A stretch of DNA of 64,000 nt from Xanthobacter flavus. GTDB lineage: Bacteria; Pseudomonadota; Alphaproteobacteria; Rhizobiales; Xanthobacteraceae. Both the position numbers and the translations under genes were made by a program. The notes under the pieces are model-generated. The model did not search any database. It was not told the origin of the DNA and worked only from the letters and a program-made list of their open reading frames with translations. Numbering within the stretch: the stretch's first letter is position 1; each line of letters opens with the position of its first letter. The stretch is taken from NCBI RefSeq assembly GCF_017875275.1, contig NZ_JAGGML010000001.1:2172501-2236500 (forward strand). Direction: 5' to 3'. Shown here in pieces: positions 17,104 through 25,892 of this stretch.

Positions 17104-18255
17104 TCACTCGGAGAGGCGGTGGATGTCGTGGATGACGATGCCGATGGAATCGTCCGGCTTCCTCAGCCATTCCTTGCGCCGCAGGGTCTTCACCGTGTCC
17201 TCGTAGCCGGTCTGCCAATGCTCGCGCATGGAGGTCTGCGAGAATTCGTAGTCCTTGGATTCCCGCTCGTAGGTCTTTTCCTGATAGATCAGGTGGCAGA
17301 TGTTGACCGGGCCGGAGTTGGAATAATCGTCGATAAGGGCGATGTCCTCCTCGGTGCGCAGCTGCTCGGGAATGCGCTGGAGCGCGTCATAGAGCTTGGA
17401 GCGCAGATCCTGCACGCGGCGGAACACGTCGGTGGTGTAGCGGGTGCGGCTCGAATAGGCGACGTCCTTCTGCCGCTCCGACACGTCGAACATGTCGCGC
17501 GGCAGCTGCCCGCGGGCGCTGAACAGGTCCACCTGGAACACCAGCGCGCTCGGATGGTCCGGCTGGTCGAGCAGGAACTGGAGCGGGGTGTTGGAGACGA
17601 CGCCGCCGTCCCAGTAGAACTCGCCATCGATCTTGATGGCCGGAAAGCCCGGCGGCAGCGCGCCGGAGGCCATGATGTGCTCGGGAGCGATCTTGTGCTC
17701 CTGGTTGTCGAAATAGATGAAATTGCCGGTGCGTACGTTCACCGCCCCCACCGAGAAGCGCTTCTCGCCGGAATTGATGCGGTCAAAGTCCACGAGGCGC
17801 AGCAGCGTGTCGCGCAAGGGTGCCGTGTCGTAGAAGGAGGTGGCGCCCGGCGCCCCCGACGGCAGCAGCCAGGGGTTGGGAAAGCGCGGGTTGAAGAAAC
17901 CGGGCTGGCCCTGAAGGATCGTGCGGGCGGCGCTCAGCTGATTGCGCCACTGACGGAAGATGTCGCCTTCCAGATTGATCGGCAGGATCCGCCGGGAGGT
18001 GATGGTCTCCCAGAAGTCCCGGAGCTTCGTCACCCGGTCCTGCGGCGCGTTGCCGGCGATGATGGCCGAGTTGATGGCGCCGATGGACACGCCGGAGATC
18101 CAGTTGGGATCGCAGCCCACTTCCGACAGCGCCTCGTAAACGCCCGCCTGATAGGCGCCGAGCGCCCCGCCGCCCTGGAACACCAGTGCCACGCGCTTGT
18201 ACTCGTCGATGATGTTGCACAGCTCGCTGGAGCGCTGGTTGGCAGCCTCGGTCAT
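17104..18255 (-). CDS. Patatin-like phospholipase with DUF3734 tail
   Basis: This is a 383-residue patatin hydrolase. The oxyanion loop GGGALG is at residues 28-33, the nucleophile Ser57 in GVSIG, and the partner Asp in FYWDGGVVSN. The C-terminal 130 residues, including RRKEWLRKPDD, match the DUF3734 extension found in bacterial patatins. No signal peptide is seen, so it is likely cytoplasmic or granule-bound. It lies 83 bases after the acetoacetate decarboxylase gene on the same strand, and such pairs are recurrent in PHB-accumulating alphaproteobacteria. It may act on PHB granule lipids (inference). Confidence 0.9.
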   Translation of the reverse strand: MTEAANQRSSELCNIIDEYKRVALVFQGGGALGAYQAGVYEALSEVGCDPNWISGVSIGAINSAIIAGNAPQDRVTKLRDFWETITSRRILPINLEGDIFRQWRNQLSAARTILQGQPGFFNPRFPNPWLLPSGAPGATSFYDTAPLRDTLLRLVDFDRINSGEKRFSVGAVNVRTGNFIYFDNQEHKIAPEHIMASGALPPGFPAIKIDGEFYWDGGVVSNTPLQFLLDQPDHPSALVFQVDLFSARGQLPRDMFDVSERQKDVAYSSRTRYTTDVFRRVQDLRSKLYDALQRIPEQLRTEEDIALIDDYSNSGPVNICHLIYQEKTYERESKDYEFSQTSMREHWQTGYEDTVKTLRRKEWLRKPDDSIGIVIHDIHRLSE

Positions 18256-18338
18256 CGGCCCTCACCCCTCAAAATTGTTATGCAGGCCCGGCGGCGCAAG
18301 GAGCGCCGCCGGCAGCGCGGTCGGGCGCCGACCTTACG

Positions 18339-19085
18339 TCAGGCGCCTTCCTTCAGGTAATCGTAGACCACTTCGCCGAGGCCCAGCGTCAGGTCGGCCT
18401 TGATGTGGACGGCGGAGAGAACCTCCAGCACCGGCAGGGCCGCGACGTTGCACAGGGCGTGCGGGAACAGGCCGAGGGCGCCGGGCCCGACCCAGCATTC
18501 CTTGAGCGTGACGTCCACGAGATAGTAGCGCACCAGCTCGCAGATGCGGGGCGTGGCGTCCACGTCCGGGATGATCTTGAGCAGGAAGCTCGGGGTGAGG
18601 AGGGAGGCGAGCACCTTCTCCTTGTCGCCGGCCTTCCACTTGTAGCCCATGGTGCCCGAGGCGCAGAGCACGCTGCCGTAATGGAGGGTGCCGACCAGCG
18701 TGTCGGTCTCCACCTTGAGCTTCGGCTGGGCGTATTTCTTGGGAAAGCCCCACAGCTCGCGACCGCCGGCGATGGGGGATTCGTCGTCCAGATACATGGA
18801 GTGGACGTAGCCGCCCTCCTGGCCGTTGAAGCGGACCGGGATGACCTGTCCGGTCTCGGTGTAGTCGCCGAAGCCGGTGGAATCGGGCATGCGGATGAAT
18901 TCGTACTTCACCACCGGCTCGGTGATCTCGAGCGGCTCCGGCACCACCTTGGCCAGGGCCTCCGGATCGGTGCGGTAGGTGATGATCAGATATTCGCGGT
19001 CGATGAACCGGTACGGCCCCGGCGGAAACGACGGGTTGGTCAGCGGCATCGAGTAGGCAGTGCGGCGAACGTCGGCGATCTTCAT
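18339..19085 (-). CDS. adc: Acetoacetate decarboxylase
   Basis: This is a 248-residue enzyme that converts acetoacetate to acetone and CO2. The Schiff-base lysine pair is Lys116-Lys117 in [13 protein letters not shown], with the nearby [14 protein letters not shown] typical of the family. The ATG of [14 protein letters not shown] gives the usual length, and upstream frame extensions are unsupported. Acetoacetate is the product of 3-hydroxybutyrate oxidation, linking it to the PHB depolymerase at 14006. The patatin-like gene follows in the same direction. Confidence 0.93.
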   Translation of the reverse strand: MKIADVRRTAYSMPLTNPSFPPGPYRFIDREYLIITYRTDPEALAKVVPEPLEITEPVVKYEFIRMPDSTGFGDYTETGQVIPVRFNGQEGGYVHSMYLDDESPIAGGRELWGFPKKYAQPKLKVETDTLVGTLHYGSVLCASGTMGYKWKAGDKEKVLASLLTPSFLLKIIPDVDATPRICELVRYYLVDVTLKECWVGPGALGLFPHALCNVAALPVLEVLSAVHIKADLTLGLGEVVYDYLKEGA

Positions 19086-19265
19086 CGGCGGGTCTCTCGT
19101 GCGGCAGTCGCGTTTCGCACCTGCGAATGGACGCCGCCAAGGTAGAGCGGACGCGCGCCCGTGAAAAGCCGCTTGCGGCACGAGTTTCCTGCACGGCTAA
19201 GGACTTGGTATGCGGTCCCGCACCGCGTCACGCCTGGAAAACCCGAAGGTCCGGACACTGCCGGG

Positions 19266-20270
19266 TCAGAAGACGAGAAGGCCTCCGCTGCCTTTCTGCG
19301 TCCCGTAGCCCACAGCCCCGCCGGAGCCGTGCCAGGCCATGGCGGTCACGGGGTCGCTGTCGGGCGCGCGCAGCAGGATCTCCGCGCCGTCCGAGATGCG
19401 CACCATCATCACCATGCCGTCCTCATAGCCGATGGCGACGACGGGGTCTTTCGGGTGGGGCGCAACCACCGTCACCCGCGTGGTGGGCGACGGCGCCAGC
19501 ATCATGGGCTCCTTGCCCATGGGGCCGTCCTTGGCCTGGAACGGCCACAGGATCGCCTCGCCCGAGCCGGACGTGGCGAGCCACTTGCCGTCGGCAGTGA
19601 AGGCGAAGGACTTCACCCGCGAGGGATAGCCCGACATGCGCATATGCGCGCCGTCCACCACCCGCCAGCCGTGCAGCGCCGGCTCCTGCATGGTGCTGAC
19701 GAGGAAGCGGCCGTCGGGCGAGAAGGTCACGCCGAGGTGCGAGCCCTTCCAGCCGTAGACCTCCGGCTTGGCGCCCGCGGCATTGGGAAACCACAGGGTC
19801 ACGCCGCCGTAATGCGCCACCGCGAGGCGCAGGCCCTTGGGCGCGAAGGCGAGGCCGCCGACCGTGGACGGCACCTCCAGCGATCGCGGCTCACCCTTCT
19901 GCTGGAGCACATGGGCGACCTTGCCGGCGGAATAGGCGATGGTGCCGTCCGGCCCCAGAGCCACGCGGTCGATCCAGCGGCCCTTCTGCTGCGCGAGTTC
20001 GCGCGTGGCGCCGTCCGCACGCGTTTCCATCACCCGCCCGTCGTCGCCGCCGGTCACCAGCCGCTTGCCGTCCGAGGTCGCGCTGAGGACGCCGCCATCA
20101 TGGACGGGCACCGTGACCGGCACCGCGCCCTCCTCCAGGCCCGTCAGAAAAACCGCGCCATCCGTGCCGACGAAGGCGGCCTTCGAATCGAGGAAGGCGA
20201 GGGCGACGATGCCGGCCTCGAAGGCAAGCGGCCGGACCTTGCCGGTGAGGCTGGACGGGGCGGAAACCAT
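19266..20270 (-). CDS. WD40-repeat beta-propeller protein
   Basis: This is a 334-residue protein built from degenerate WD40-like repeats, such as VTFSPDGRFLVST, FAFTADGKWLATSGSGEAILWPF and GGVLSATSDGKRLVTGGDDGRV, probably forming one propeller. There is no signal peptide or catalytic motif. Propellers of this type are scaffolds. The start ATG at 20270 (MVSAPSSLTG) lies 108 bases from the divergent hrpB gene. The frame stays open far upstream over hrpB, but that part is a shadow. Specific partners are unknown. Confidence 0.82.
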   Translation of the reverse strand: MVSAPSSLTGKVRPLAFEAGIVALAFLDSKAAFVGTDGAVFLTGLEEGAVPVTVPVHDGGVLSATSDGKRLVTGGDDGRVMETRADGATRELAQQKGRWIDRVALGPDGTIAYSAGKVAHVLQQKGEPRSLEVPSTVGGLAFAPKGLRLAVAHYGGVTLWFPNAAGAKPEVYGWKGSHLGVTFSPDGRFLVSTMQEPALHGWRVVDGAHMRMSGYPSRVKSFAFTADGKWLATSGSGEAILWPFQAKDGPMGKEPMMLAPSPTTRVTVVAPHPKDPVVAIGYEDGMVMMVRISDGAEILLRAPDSDPVTAMAWHGSGGAVGYGTQKGSGGLLVF

Positions 20271-20378
20271 GGTGCTCTGATCCCGGTGATGGACGGGGCG
20301 TTCCTTAAGGCACCGATGCGGGCCGCTGGCAAGGTGGGTTTGCCTGTGCGCGAAGCCGTCGCATAAGGGCGGCACGCC

Positions 20379-22880
20379 ATGTTCGACACCACCCTTCCCA
20401 TCGACGCCGTCCTCGGCGACATCCGCTCGACGCTCGCGTCCAGCCCCTGCGCCGTGCTGGTGGCCCCGCCCGGTGCCGGCAAGACCACGCGCGTGCCCCT
20501 CGCGTTGCTGGACGAGCCGTGGGCCGCGGGCGGAAAGATCCTCGTGCTGGAGCCGCGCCGCCTCGCCGCCCGCGCCGCTGCGCGGCGGATGGCGCAGACC
20601 CTCGGCGAGGCGGTGGGCGGCACGGTGGGCTTCCGCACGCGCCTCGCCTCGGAGGTGTCGCGCCGCACCCGCATCGAGGTGGTCACGGAAGGCATCTTCA
20701 CCCGCATGGTGCTGGACGACCCCGAACTCTCGGGCATCACGGCCGTGCTGTTCGACGAATTCCACGAGCGCAGCCTCGATGCCGATCTCGGCCTCGCCCT
20801 CGCCCTCGATTCCCAGCGCGGGCTCAGGGACGACCTTCGCCTCCTCGCCATGTCGGCGACGCTGGACGGCGCCCGCGTCGCCTCTTTGATGGGCGCCGGC
20901 GCGCCCGCGCCGGTGATCGAAAGCGAGGGCCGCGCCTTTCCGGTGGAGACGGCCTATCTCGGCCGCGATCCGCGCGCGCCCATCGACCGCCAGATGGCCG
21001 ACGCCATCCGCCGCGCGCTGGACCGGGAAGACGGCTCCATCCTCGCCTTCCTGCCCGGCGCCGCCGAAATCCGCCGCACCGAGACGCTGCTGCTGGACAC
21101 GGTGCGCGACCCGAAGGTGGATGTGGTCGCCCTTTTCGGGGCGCTCGATGCCGCCGAGCAGGACCGCGCCGTGCTGCCGGCGCCGGCGGGGCGGCGCAAG
21201 GTGGTGCTGGCCACCTCCATCGCCGAAACATCGCTCACCATCGAGGGCGTGCGGGTGGTGGTGGACAGCGGCCTGGCCCGCGTGCCGCGTTTCGAGCCCG
21301 ACGTGGGGCTGACACGGCTTGAGACCGTCCGCGTCTCCCGCGCCGCCGCCGATCAGCGCCGCGGCCGCGCCGGACGCACCGAGCCCGGCGTCTGCTATCG
21401 CCTGTGGAGCGAGGGCGAGACGGCGAGCCTGCCCGCCTTCGCCACGCCCGAAATCCTCTCTGCCGACCTCACCGGCCTCGTGCTCGACCTTGCCCGCGTC
21501 GGCGTGCGCGAACCCGCCGCCCTCCCCTTCCTTGATCCGCCCCCCGCGCCCGCCGTCACCGAGGCCAAGGCGCTGCTGCGCCTTCTCGGCGCGCTTGATG
21601 CCGAGGAGGCGGTGACGCCGCTCGGCCGCCTCATGGCCCGCCTGCCCTTGCCGCCACGCCTCGCCCACATGGTCGCCATTGGCGCAGAACGCGGGGCCGG
21701 CCGCCTCGGCGCGGAGATCGCCGCGCTTCTGGTGGAGCGCGGGCTCGGTGGCGACAGCGTGGACCTGCTCGCCCGCCTCGACGGCTTCCGCCGCGACCGC
21801 TCCCGCCGCGCAGAAGATTCGCGCCGCCTCGCAGCCCGTTGGGCGGAGATGGCGGGGCGGGAAGCGGCGACGGGAGAGCATGGCGATGGAGCGCCCCCCT
21901 CCCCCGCCGCCCTGCTGGCGCTCGCCTTTCCCGATCGCGTCGCCAAGGCGCGCGAGGGGCGGCCCGGCGAAACCCAGGTGAGGTTCCTGATGGCCAATGG
22001 ACGCGGCGCGGTGCTGGAGGGCACCTCACCGCTTGCACGCGCCCCGTTCCTTGCAGTGGCGGAGGCCTCCGGTCGCGCCGAGGGCGCCCGGATCACCCTG
22101 GCCGCCGCGCTCCCGGCCGAGGAGATGGAAGCCCTGTTCGCTGACGACATCACCTCCGGGCTGGAGATCGCCTTCGATCCGGCAGCGATGGCCGTGCGGG
22201 CGCGGGAGGTTCGGCGGCTCAGGGCGCTCGTGCTGGCGGCGCGGCCCCAGCCGGTTCCGGCGGACGCGGAGACGGCCCGCGCGCTCGCCCGTGGCATCGC
22301 GGACGCCGGCATCGAACGCCTGCCCTTTTCGGCGGCCTCCCGGCAGTGGCGTGAACGGGTCATGTTCCTGCGCGCGGCCGAGGGCGAGCCCTGGCCGGAC
22401 CTCTCCGACGCGGCGCTGGCGGCATCGGCGGAGGCGTGGCTCGCGCCGTTTCTCACCGGCCGGACCTCGCTGGCCGACATCACGGGCGCCGACGTGGGCA
22501 ACGCCCTTCACGCCTTGCTGCCCTATGAGCTGACGTCCCGGCTGGAGGCGGAGGCGCCCACCCATTTCACCGCGCCCACAGGCTCCCGCCTCGCCATCGA
22601 CTATGGCGCCGAGGGCGGGCCGGCGGTGGAGGTCCGGGTACAGGAATTGTTCGGCCTCACCGCCCATCCTGCCATCGCCGGCGGGCGGGTGCCCCTCACC
22701 CTCGCGCTGCTTTCGCCCGCGCATCGGCCGATCCAGGTGACGAAGGACCTGCCGCAATTCTGGCGCGGCTCCTGGCGCGATGTGCGGTCCGACATGCGCG
22801 GCCGCTATCCCAAGCACCCCTGGCCCGAGAACCCGGCCGAGGCGCCGCCCACCACGCGGGCAAAACCGCGCGGGACGTGA
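20379..22880 (+). CDS. hrpB: ATP-dependent helicase HrpB
   Basis: This is an 833-residue DEAH-box-type RNA helicase. Walker A is APPGAGKTT (residues 29-37), followed by LEPRRLAARAAARRM, motif II FDEFHERS, motif III AMSATLDG and motif VI DQRRGRAGRTEPG. The HA2-like and HrpB C-terminal domains (GSWRDVRSDMRGRYPKHPWPENP) are present. Length matches the 800-850 usual for HrpB. Cellular role is still poorly defined in the family; an RNA-related function is assumed. It is divergent from the WD40 gene. Confidence 0.95.
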   Translation: MFDTTLPIDAVLGDIRSTLASSPCAVLVAPPGAGKTTRVPLALLDEPWAAGGKILVLEPRRLAARAAARRMAQTLGEAVGGTVGFRTRLASEVSRRTRIEVVTEGIFTRMVLDDPELSGITAVLFDEFHERSLDADLGLALALDSQRGLRDDLRLLAMSATLDGARVASLMGAGAPAPVIESEGRAFPVETAYLGRDPRAPIDRQMADAIRRALDREDGSILAFLPGAAEIRRTETLLLDTVRDPKVDVVALFGALDAAEQDRAVLPAPAGRRKVVLATSIAETSLTIEGVRVVVDSGLARVPRFEPDVGLTRLETVRVSRAAADQRRGRAGRTEPGVCYRLWSEGETASLPAFATPEILSADLTGLVLDLARVGVREPAALPFLDPPPAPAVTEAKALLRLLGALDAEEAVTPLGRLMARLPLPPRLAHMVAIGAERGAGRLGAEIAALLVERGLGGDSVDLLARLDGFRRDRSRRAEDSRRLAARWAEMAGREAATGEHGDGAPPSPAALLALAFPDRVAKAREGRPGETQVRFLMANGRGAVLEGTSPLARAPFLAVAEASGRAEGARITLAAALPAEEMEALFADDITSGLEIAFDPAAMAVRAREVRRLRALVLAARPQPVPADAETARALARGIADAGIERLPFSAASRQWRERVMFLRAAEGEPWPDLSDAALAASAEAWLAPFLTGRTSLADITGADVGNALHALLPYELTSRLEAEAPTHFTAPTGSRLAIDYGAEGGPAVEVRVQELFGLTAHPAIAGGRVPLTLALLSPAHRPIQVTKDLPQFWRGSWRDVRSDMRGRYPKHPWPENPAEAPPTTRAKPRGT

Positions 22881-22951
22881 GGGACGGGGGCTTTCTTTGC
22901 CCTCGCTCCGGCGCCGCGCGGGCTTGTGCGCGCGCACCTTGAAGAGCCCTG

Positions 22952-23344
22952 CTACTCCGCCGGAATGGCCCGGGGCCGACCCTCGCCGTCGATGGCGACG
23001 AAGGTGAAGACGGCTTCCGTCACCTTGGTCGACTGCTCGCTCTCGCGCGCCCGGCGCCAGGCCTCGACCTCGATGCGCAGCGAGGTGCGGCCCACCCGCG
23101 CGATGGTGGCGAACAGGCTCACCTCGTCGCCCACCGCGACGGGGGACAGGAAGCTCATGGCCTCCACCGCCACCGTCGCCGCGCGGCCGCGCGAACGGCG
23201 CGCCGCCACGTTGCCGGCGGCAAGGTCCATCTGCGACATCAGCCAGCCGCCGAAGATATCCCCGCTCGGGTTGGTATCGGCCGGCATGGCGATGGTCCGG
23301 ATGACCGGAATCCCGTCTGGCATCTGCGAGCCCTTGTCGTGCAT
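22952..23344 (-). CDS. Acyl-CoA thioesterase, hotdog fold (YciA type)
   Basis: This is a 130-residue single-domain hotdog thioesterase that hydrolyses acyl-CoA. The family signature MPADTNPSGDIFGGWLMSQMD with the catalytic Asp, and the later FLSPVAVGDEVSLFA, are clear. The ATG of MHDKGSQMPDG is chosen because GGGGAGAAGGG lies just upstream. The longer frame adds 31 non-conserved residues. It is divergent from the C-N hydrolase gene across a 310-base region that contains the hairpin element. Confidence 0.9.
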   Translation of the reverse strand: MHDKGSQMPDGIPVIRTIAMPADTNPSGDIFGGWLMSQMDLAAGNVAARRSRGRAATVAVEAMSFLSPVAVGDEVSLFATIARVGRTSLRIEVEAWRRARESEQSTKVTEAVFTFVAIDGEGRPRAIPAE

Positions 23345-23587
23345 CCCTTCTCCCCGCACGCCTGAGGCGCGCCGTGTCCAACGTTCCGTCGAAGCTGATA
23401 GCAAAATTTCGCCGCAGCGCGGCCAAATTTGATCCACCTCAGAGAATCGGGAGCGCGGGCGTGGTTTCTAACACTTGTCCATGTCTTTTCGGGGCAGACA
23501 GGGCATGGATGACCGGCTCCGCCTTGCTGTGTGGGCGGAGCCGGTATCTCTTTCAGCCGAACCTTTTCAGAAGGCCGGCACATGATT
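23345..23587. other. Upstream part of the intergenic region before the C-N hydrolase
   Basis: This stretch has no supported gene. It includes the start region of the thioesterase and an 11-bp hairpin, CCGGCTCCGCC (23513-23523) with its complement at 23534-23544, followed by TATCTCTTT. It could be the body of a small RNA or leader that ends at the terminator described next. Confidence 0.45.
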
Positions 23588-23630
23588 CCGCCGGAACGAG
23601 GCTGACCTCGTTACCGGCGGTTTTCATTTT
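23588..23630 (+). terminator. Strong intrinsic terminator just before a coding start
   Basis: The stem pairs CCGCCGG-AACGAGG (23588-23601) with CCTCGTT-A-CCGGCGG (23606-23620), 14 pairs with one bulged A and a CTGA loop, followed by TTTTCATTTT. It is oriented on the plus strand and ends 25 bases before the ATG at 23655, immediately ahead of that gene's ribosome-binding site. It can end an unannotated plus-strand RNA or act as an attenuator. Confidence 0.8.
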
Positions 23631-23654
23631 GGGCCGGTCGCATCGGAGGCCGCC

Positions 23655-24776
23655 ATGGTCCAGACCCGTCCCGAAAGCCGTATCTCCCGCATCCGCCAGC
23701 GTGCCCTCGCCGCCACGGTGCTCGCCGGAGCGCTCGCCGCCACCCTCGCCCCGGTGGCGCAGGCCTGCACACGCGCGGTCTATCTGGGCTCCGACGGCAT
23801 CGTCATCACCGGCCGGTCCATGGACTGGATGGAGGACATGCACACCGACCTGTGGGCCTTCCCGGCCGGCATGGCGCGGGACGGGGCGGCCGGGGCCAAC
23901 ACGCCGAAATGGGTGTCGAAGTACGGCAGCGTGATCGCCGCGGGCTATAATGCCGGCACCGCCGACGGCATGAACGAGAAGGGTCTCGTTGCCAACCTGC
24001 TCTATCTCGCCGAGTCGGAATACGCGAAGCCCGCCGGAAAGCCGGCCCTCTCCATTATGGTGTGGGCGCAATACGTGCTCGACAATTTCGCCACCGTCTC
24101 CGAAGCAGTGGCTGCGCTCTCCGCCGAGCCGTTCGTGGTGGTGACGGCGACCCTGCCCAACGGCTCCGGCGCCCAGCTCCACCTCGCCATCTCCGACCCG
24201 TCCGGCGACAGCGCCATCTTCGAGTATCTCGGCGGCAAGCTGGTGGTCCACCACGGCCGGCAATACCAGGTGATGACCAACTCGCCGAGCTACGACCAGC
24301 AGCTCGCGCTCAACACCTATTGGCAGGAGATCGGCGGCACGGTGTTCCTGCCCGGCACCAACCGGGCGGCGGATCGCTTCGCCCGCGCCAGCTTCTTCAT
24401 CAAGGCCATCCCCACCAAGGCGGCGCCGGAGATCCTGTCCGCGGTCCCGGACCAGACCTACGCCAACCAGGCCGTGGCGAGCGTCGTCAGCGTGATGCGC
24501 TCGGTGAGCGTGCCGCTCGGCCTCTCGACGCCGGGTGAGCCGAACATCGCCTCCACCCTGTGGCGGACGGTGAGCGACCAGAAGGACAGGGTCTTTTTCT
24601 TCGATTCCGCGACCAGCCCGAACACCTTCTGGGTGCCGATCGCGGATCTGGACCTGAAGCCGGGGGCGCCGGTGAAGAAGCTCGATCTCGCCGGTGGCAA
24701 GGTCTATGGCGGCAACGCCGCCGCGCGGTTCGTGCCGGCGGCGCCTTTCATCTTCCTCGGCGTCAAACTGGACTGA
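23655..24776 (+). CDS. Secreted linear-amide C-N hydrolase (choloylglycine hydrolase family)
   Basis: This is a 373-residue Ntn-type hydrolase. A signal peptide ends at VAQA, so the mature protein begins with Cys38, the expected N-terminal nucleophile (CTRAVYLGSDGIVITGRSMDW). The family's conserved Arg and Asp follow in the same segment. Known members cleave bile salts, penicillin V or N-acyl-homoserine lactones; the substrate here is unknown, and the signal peptide points to the periplasm. The ATG follows ATCGGAGG. A strong terminator sits just upstream, suggesting attenuation or an upstream small RNA. Confidence 0.87.
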   Translation: MVQTRPESRISRIRQRALAATVLAGALAATLAPVAQACTRAVYLGSDGIVITGRSMDWMEDMHTDLWAFPAGMARDGAAGANTPKWVSKYGSVIAAGYNAGTADGMNEKGLVANLLYLAESEYAKPAGKPALSIMVWAQYVLDNFATVSEAVAALSAEPFVVVTATLPNGSGAQLHLAISDPSGDSAIFEYLGGKLVVHHGRQYQVMTNSPSYDQQLALNTYWQEIGGTVFLPGTNRAADRFARASFFIKAIPTKAAPEILSAVPDQTYANQAVASVVSVMRSVSVPLGLSTPGEPNIASTLWRTVSDQKDRVFFFDSATSPNTFWVPIADLDLKPGAPVKKLDLAGGKVYGGNAAARFVPAAPFIFLGVKLD

Positions 24777-24785
24777 GCCGCTCCC

Positions 24786-25763
24786 CTACCGGGGCGGCGG
24801 CGAGAAGGTGCTGGTGGAGGGCGGCGGCGCGAACCCGCCGCTCGACGGGGGCGGCGCAAAACCGCCACCGCTGCTGCCGCTTGAGGGCGGCGGCCCGAAC
24901 ACATCTTTCGCGCCTGACGACGATGAGGACGAGGACGACGAGCTTGCCGGCGCGGGAGCACTCGCGGCCGCCGGGGCGGGGGCAGGCTGCGCCGCGGTCG
25001 CCGGCGGCTTCGGCTTCGGGCGCGCAGCGGAGGGCTTGGGCCGCTCACGGACCTCGGGAGCGCCCTGCGGGTCGAAGCCCACATAGATCACGTAGCGTTC
25101 CATCTCGTACGGCTTCAGCAGCGGGAACGCGATCTGGTCCTCGACGACGGTGAAGGCCGCATGGCCCGGATCGGCCGGCACGTCCACGGCCACCGCGAAG
25201 AACTTGGTGGTGATGGTCTTCGGCGTCGGCCCCTCGTTCACCACGGCGATGCGGATGGGGACCTTCACCTGACCCGGAGCGCCCTTTTCGCCCATCAGGA
25301 CACGGCCCTCGATGCCCACCCTCACCACCATCATGCCGTTGACTATGGAGCATTCGCGGGCCAGGCGGCCGATCGTGCCCTGATAGCGCAGGCCGCCGCC
25401 GGCAGTGACCTGCCAGCTAGCGGCGCCGGTGCGCACGGTGAGCATGGGGCAGTCATAGGTCTCCTGGTCGGGACCCGTGCCCACCACGAGGGCGCCTGCG
25501 CTGGCGCTGTTGACGATGCCGGCGGAGGTGCTGCCGGCGGCCGGATTGGAGATGGCCGTGCCACCGGCGACGCCCGTATCCTGCGCGCCGAAGGAGCCGT
25601 CGAGCCCCTCTCCGGCCGCGCAGCCGGCGAGCGCCGCAGCCAGAAGGCCGGGCAGAAGCAGGCGGGGCAAGGCGAAACGGCGGGGCGGGGACAGGCGTGA
25701 AGCTGCCGTCACGGGCCTTTCGGTGGCCCGGATCTGCACGACCGTCCGTGTTGCACCCGCCAT
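24786..25763 (-). CDS. Lipoprotein with Pro/Ser low-complexity tail
   Basis: This is a 325-residue protein with a lipobox LAGC at residues 45-48. A compact central domain spans about residues 75-240, with beta-rich sequence such as VPIRIAVVNEGPTPKTITTKFF and the conserved-looking YVIYVGFDPQG. A tail of Ala/Pro repeats, a run of ten serines and repeated FAPPPSS units follows. I do not recognise the domain with confidence. The tail may span periplasm or cell wall. It converges with the C-N hydrolase gene, ending nine bases from it, with no terminator seen between them. Confidence 0.75.
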   Translation of the reverse strand: MAGATRTVVQIRATERPVTAASRLSPPRRFALPRLLLPGLLAAALAGCAAGEGLDGSFGAQDTGVAGGTAISNPAAGSTSAGIVNSASAGALVVGTGPDQETYDCPMLTVRTGAASWQVTAGGGLRYQGTIGRLARECSIVNGMMVVRVGIEGRVLMGEKGAPGQVKVPIRIAVVNEGPTPKTITTKFFAVAVDVPADPGHAAFTVVEDQIAFPLLKPYEMERYVIYVGFDPQGAPEVRERPKPSAARPKPKPPATAAQPAPAPAAASAPAPASSSSSSSSSSGAKDVFGPPPSSGSSGGGFAPPPSSGGFAPPPSTSTFSPPPR

Positions 25764-25892
25764 ATCTTCAACTCCATGGGCGCCCTGGATTCCGACGCGC
25801 TTATAGCAAAGGGAAGCCGGCGTGAGGACTCCCCGCTCGCCCCTGCGGGTCCCCGGCGCCGGCTCCGTGAAAGTAAGGTTACCGCGCGCGCC

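Noticed and set aside
19266-21881. An 871-codon open frame on the minus strand
   Set aside because: Only the 334-codon part from 20270 is real; the rest is a frame shadow over hrpB with Gly/His/Arg-rich sequence typical of high-GC antisense frames.
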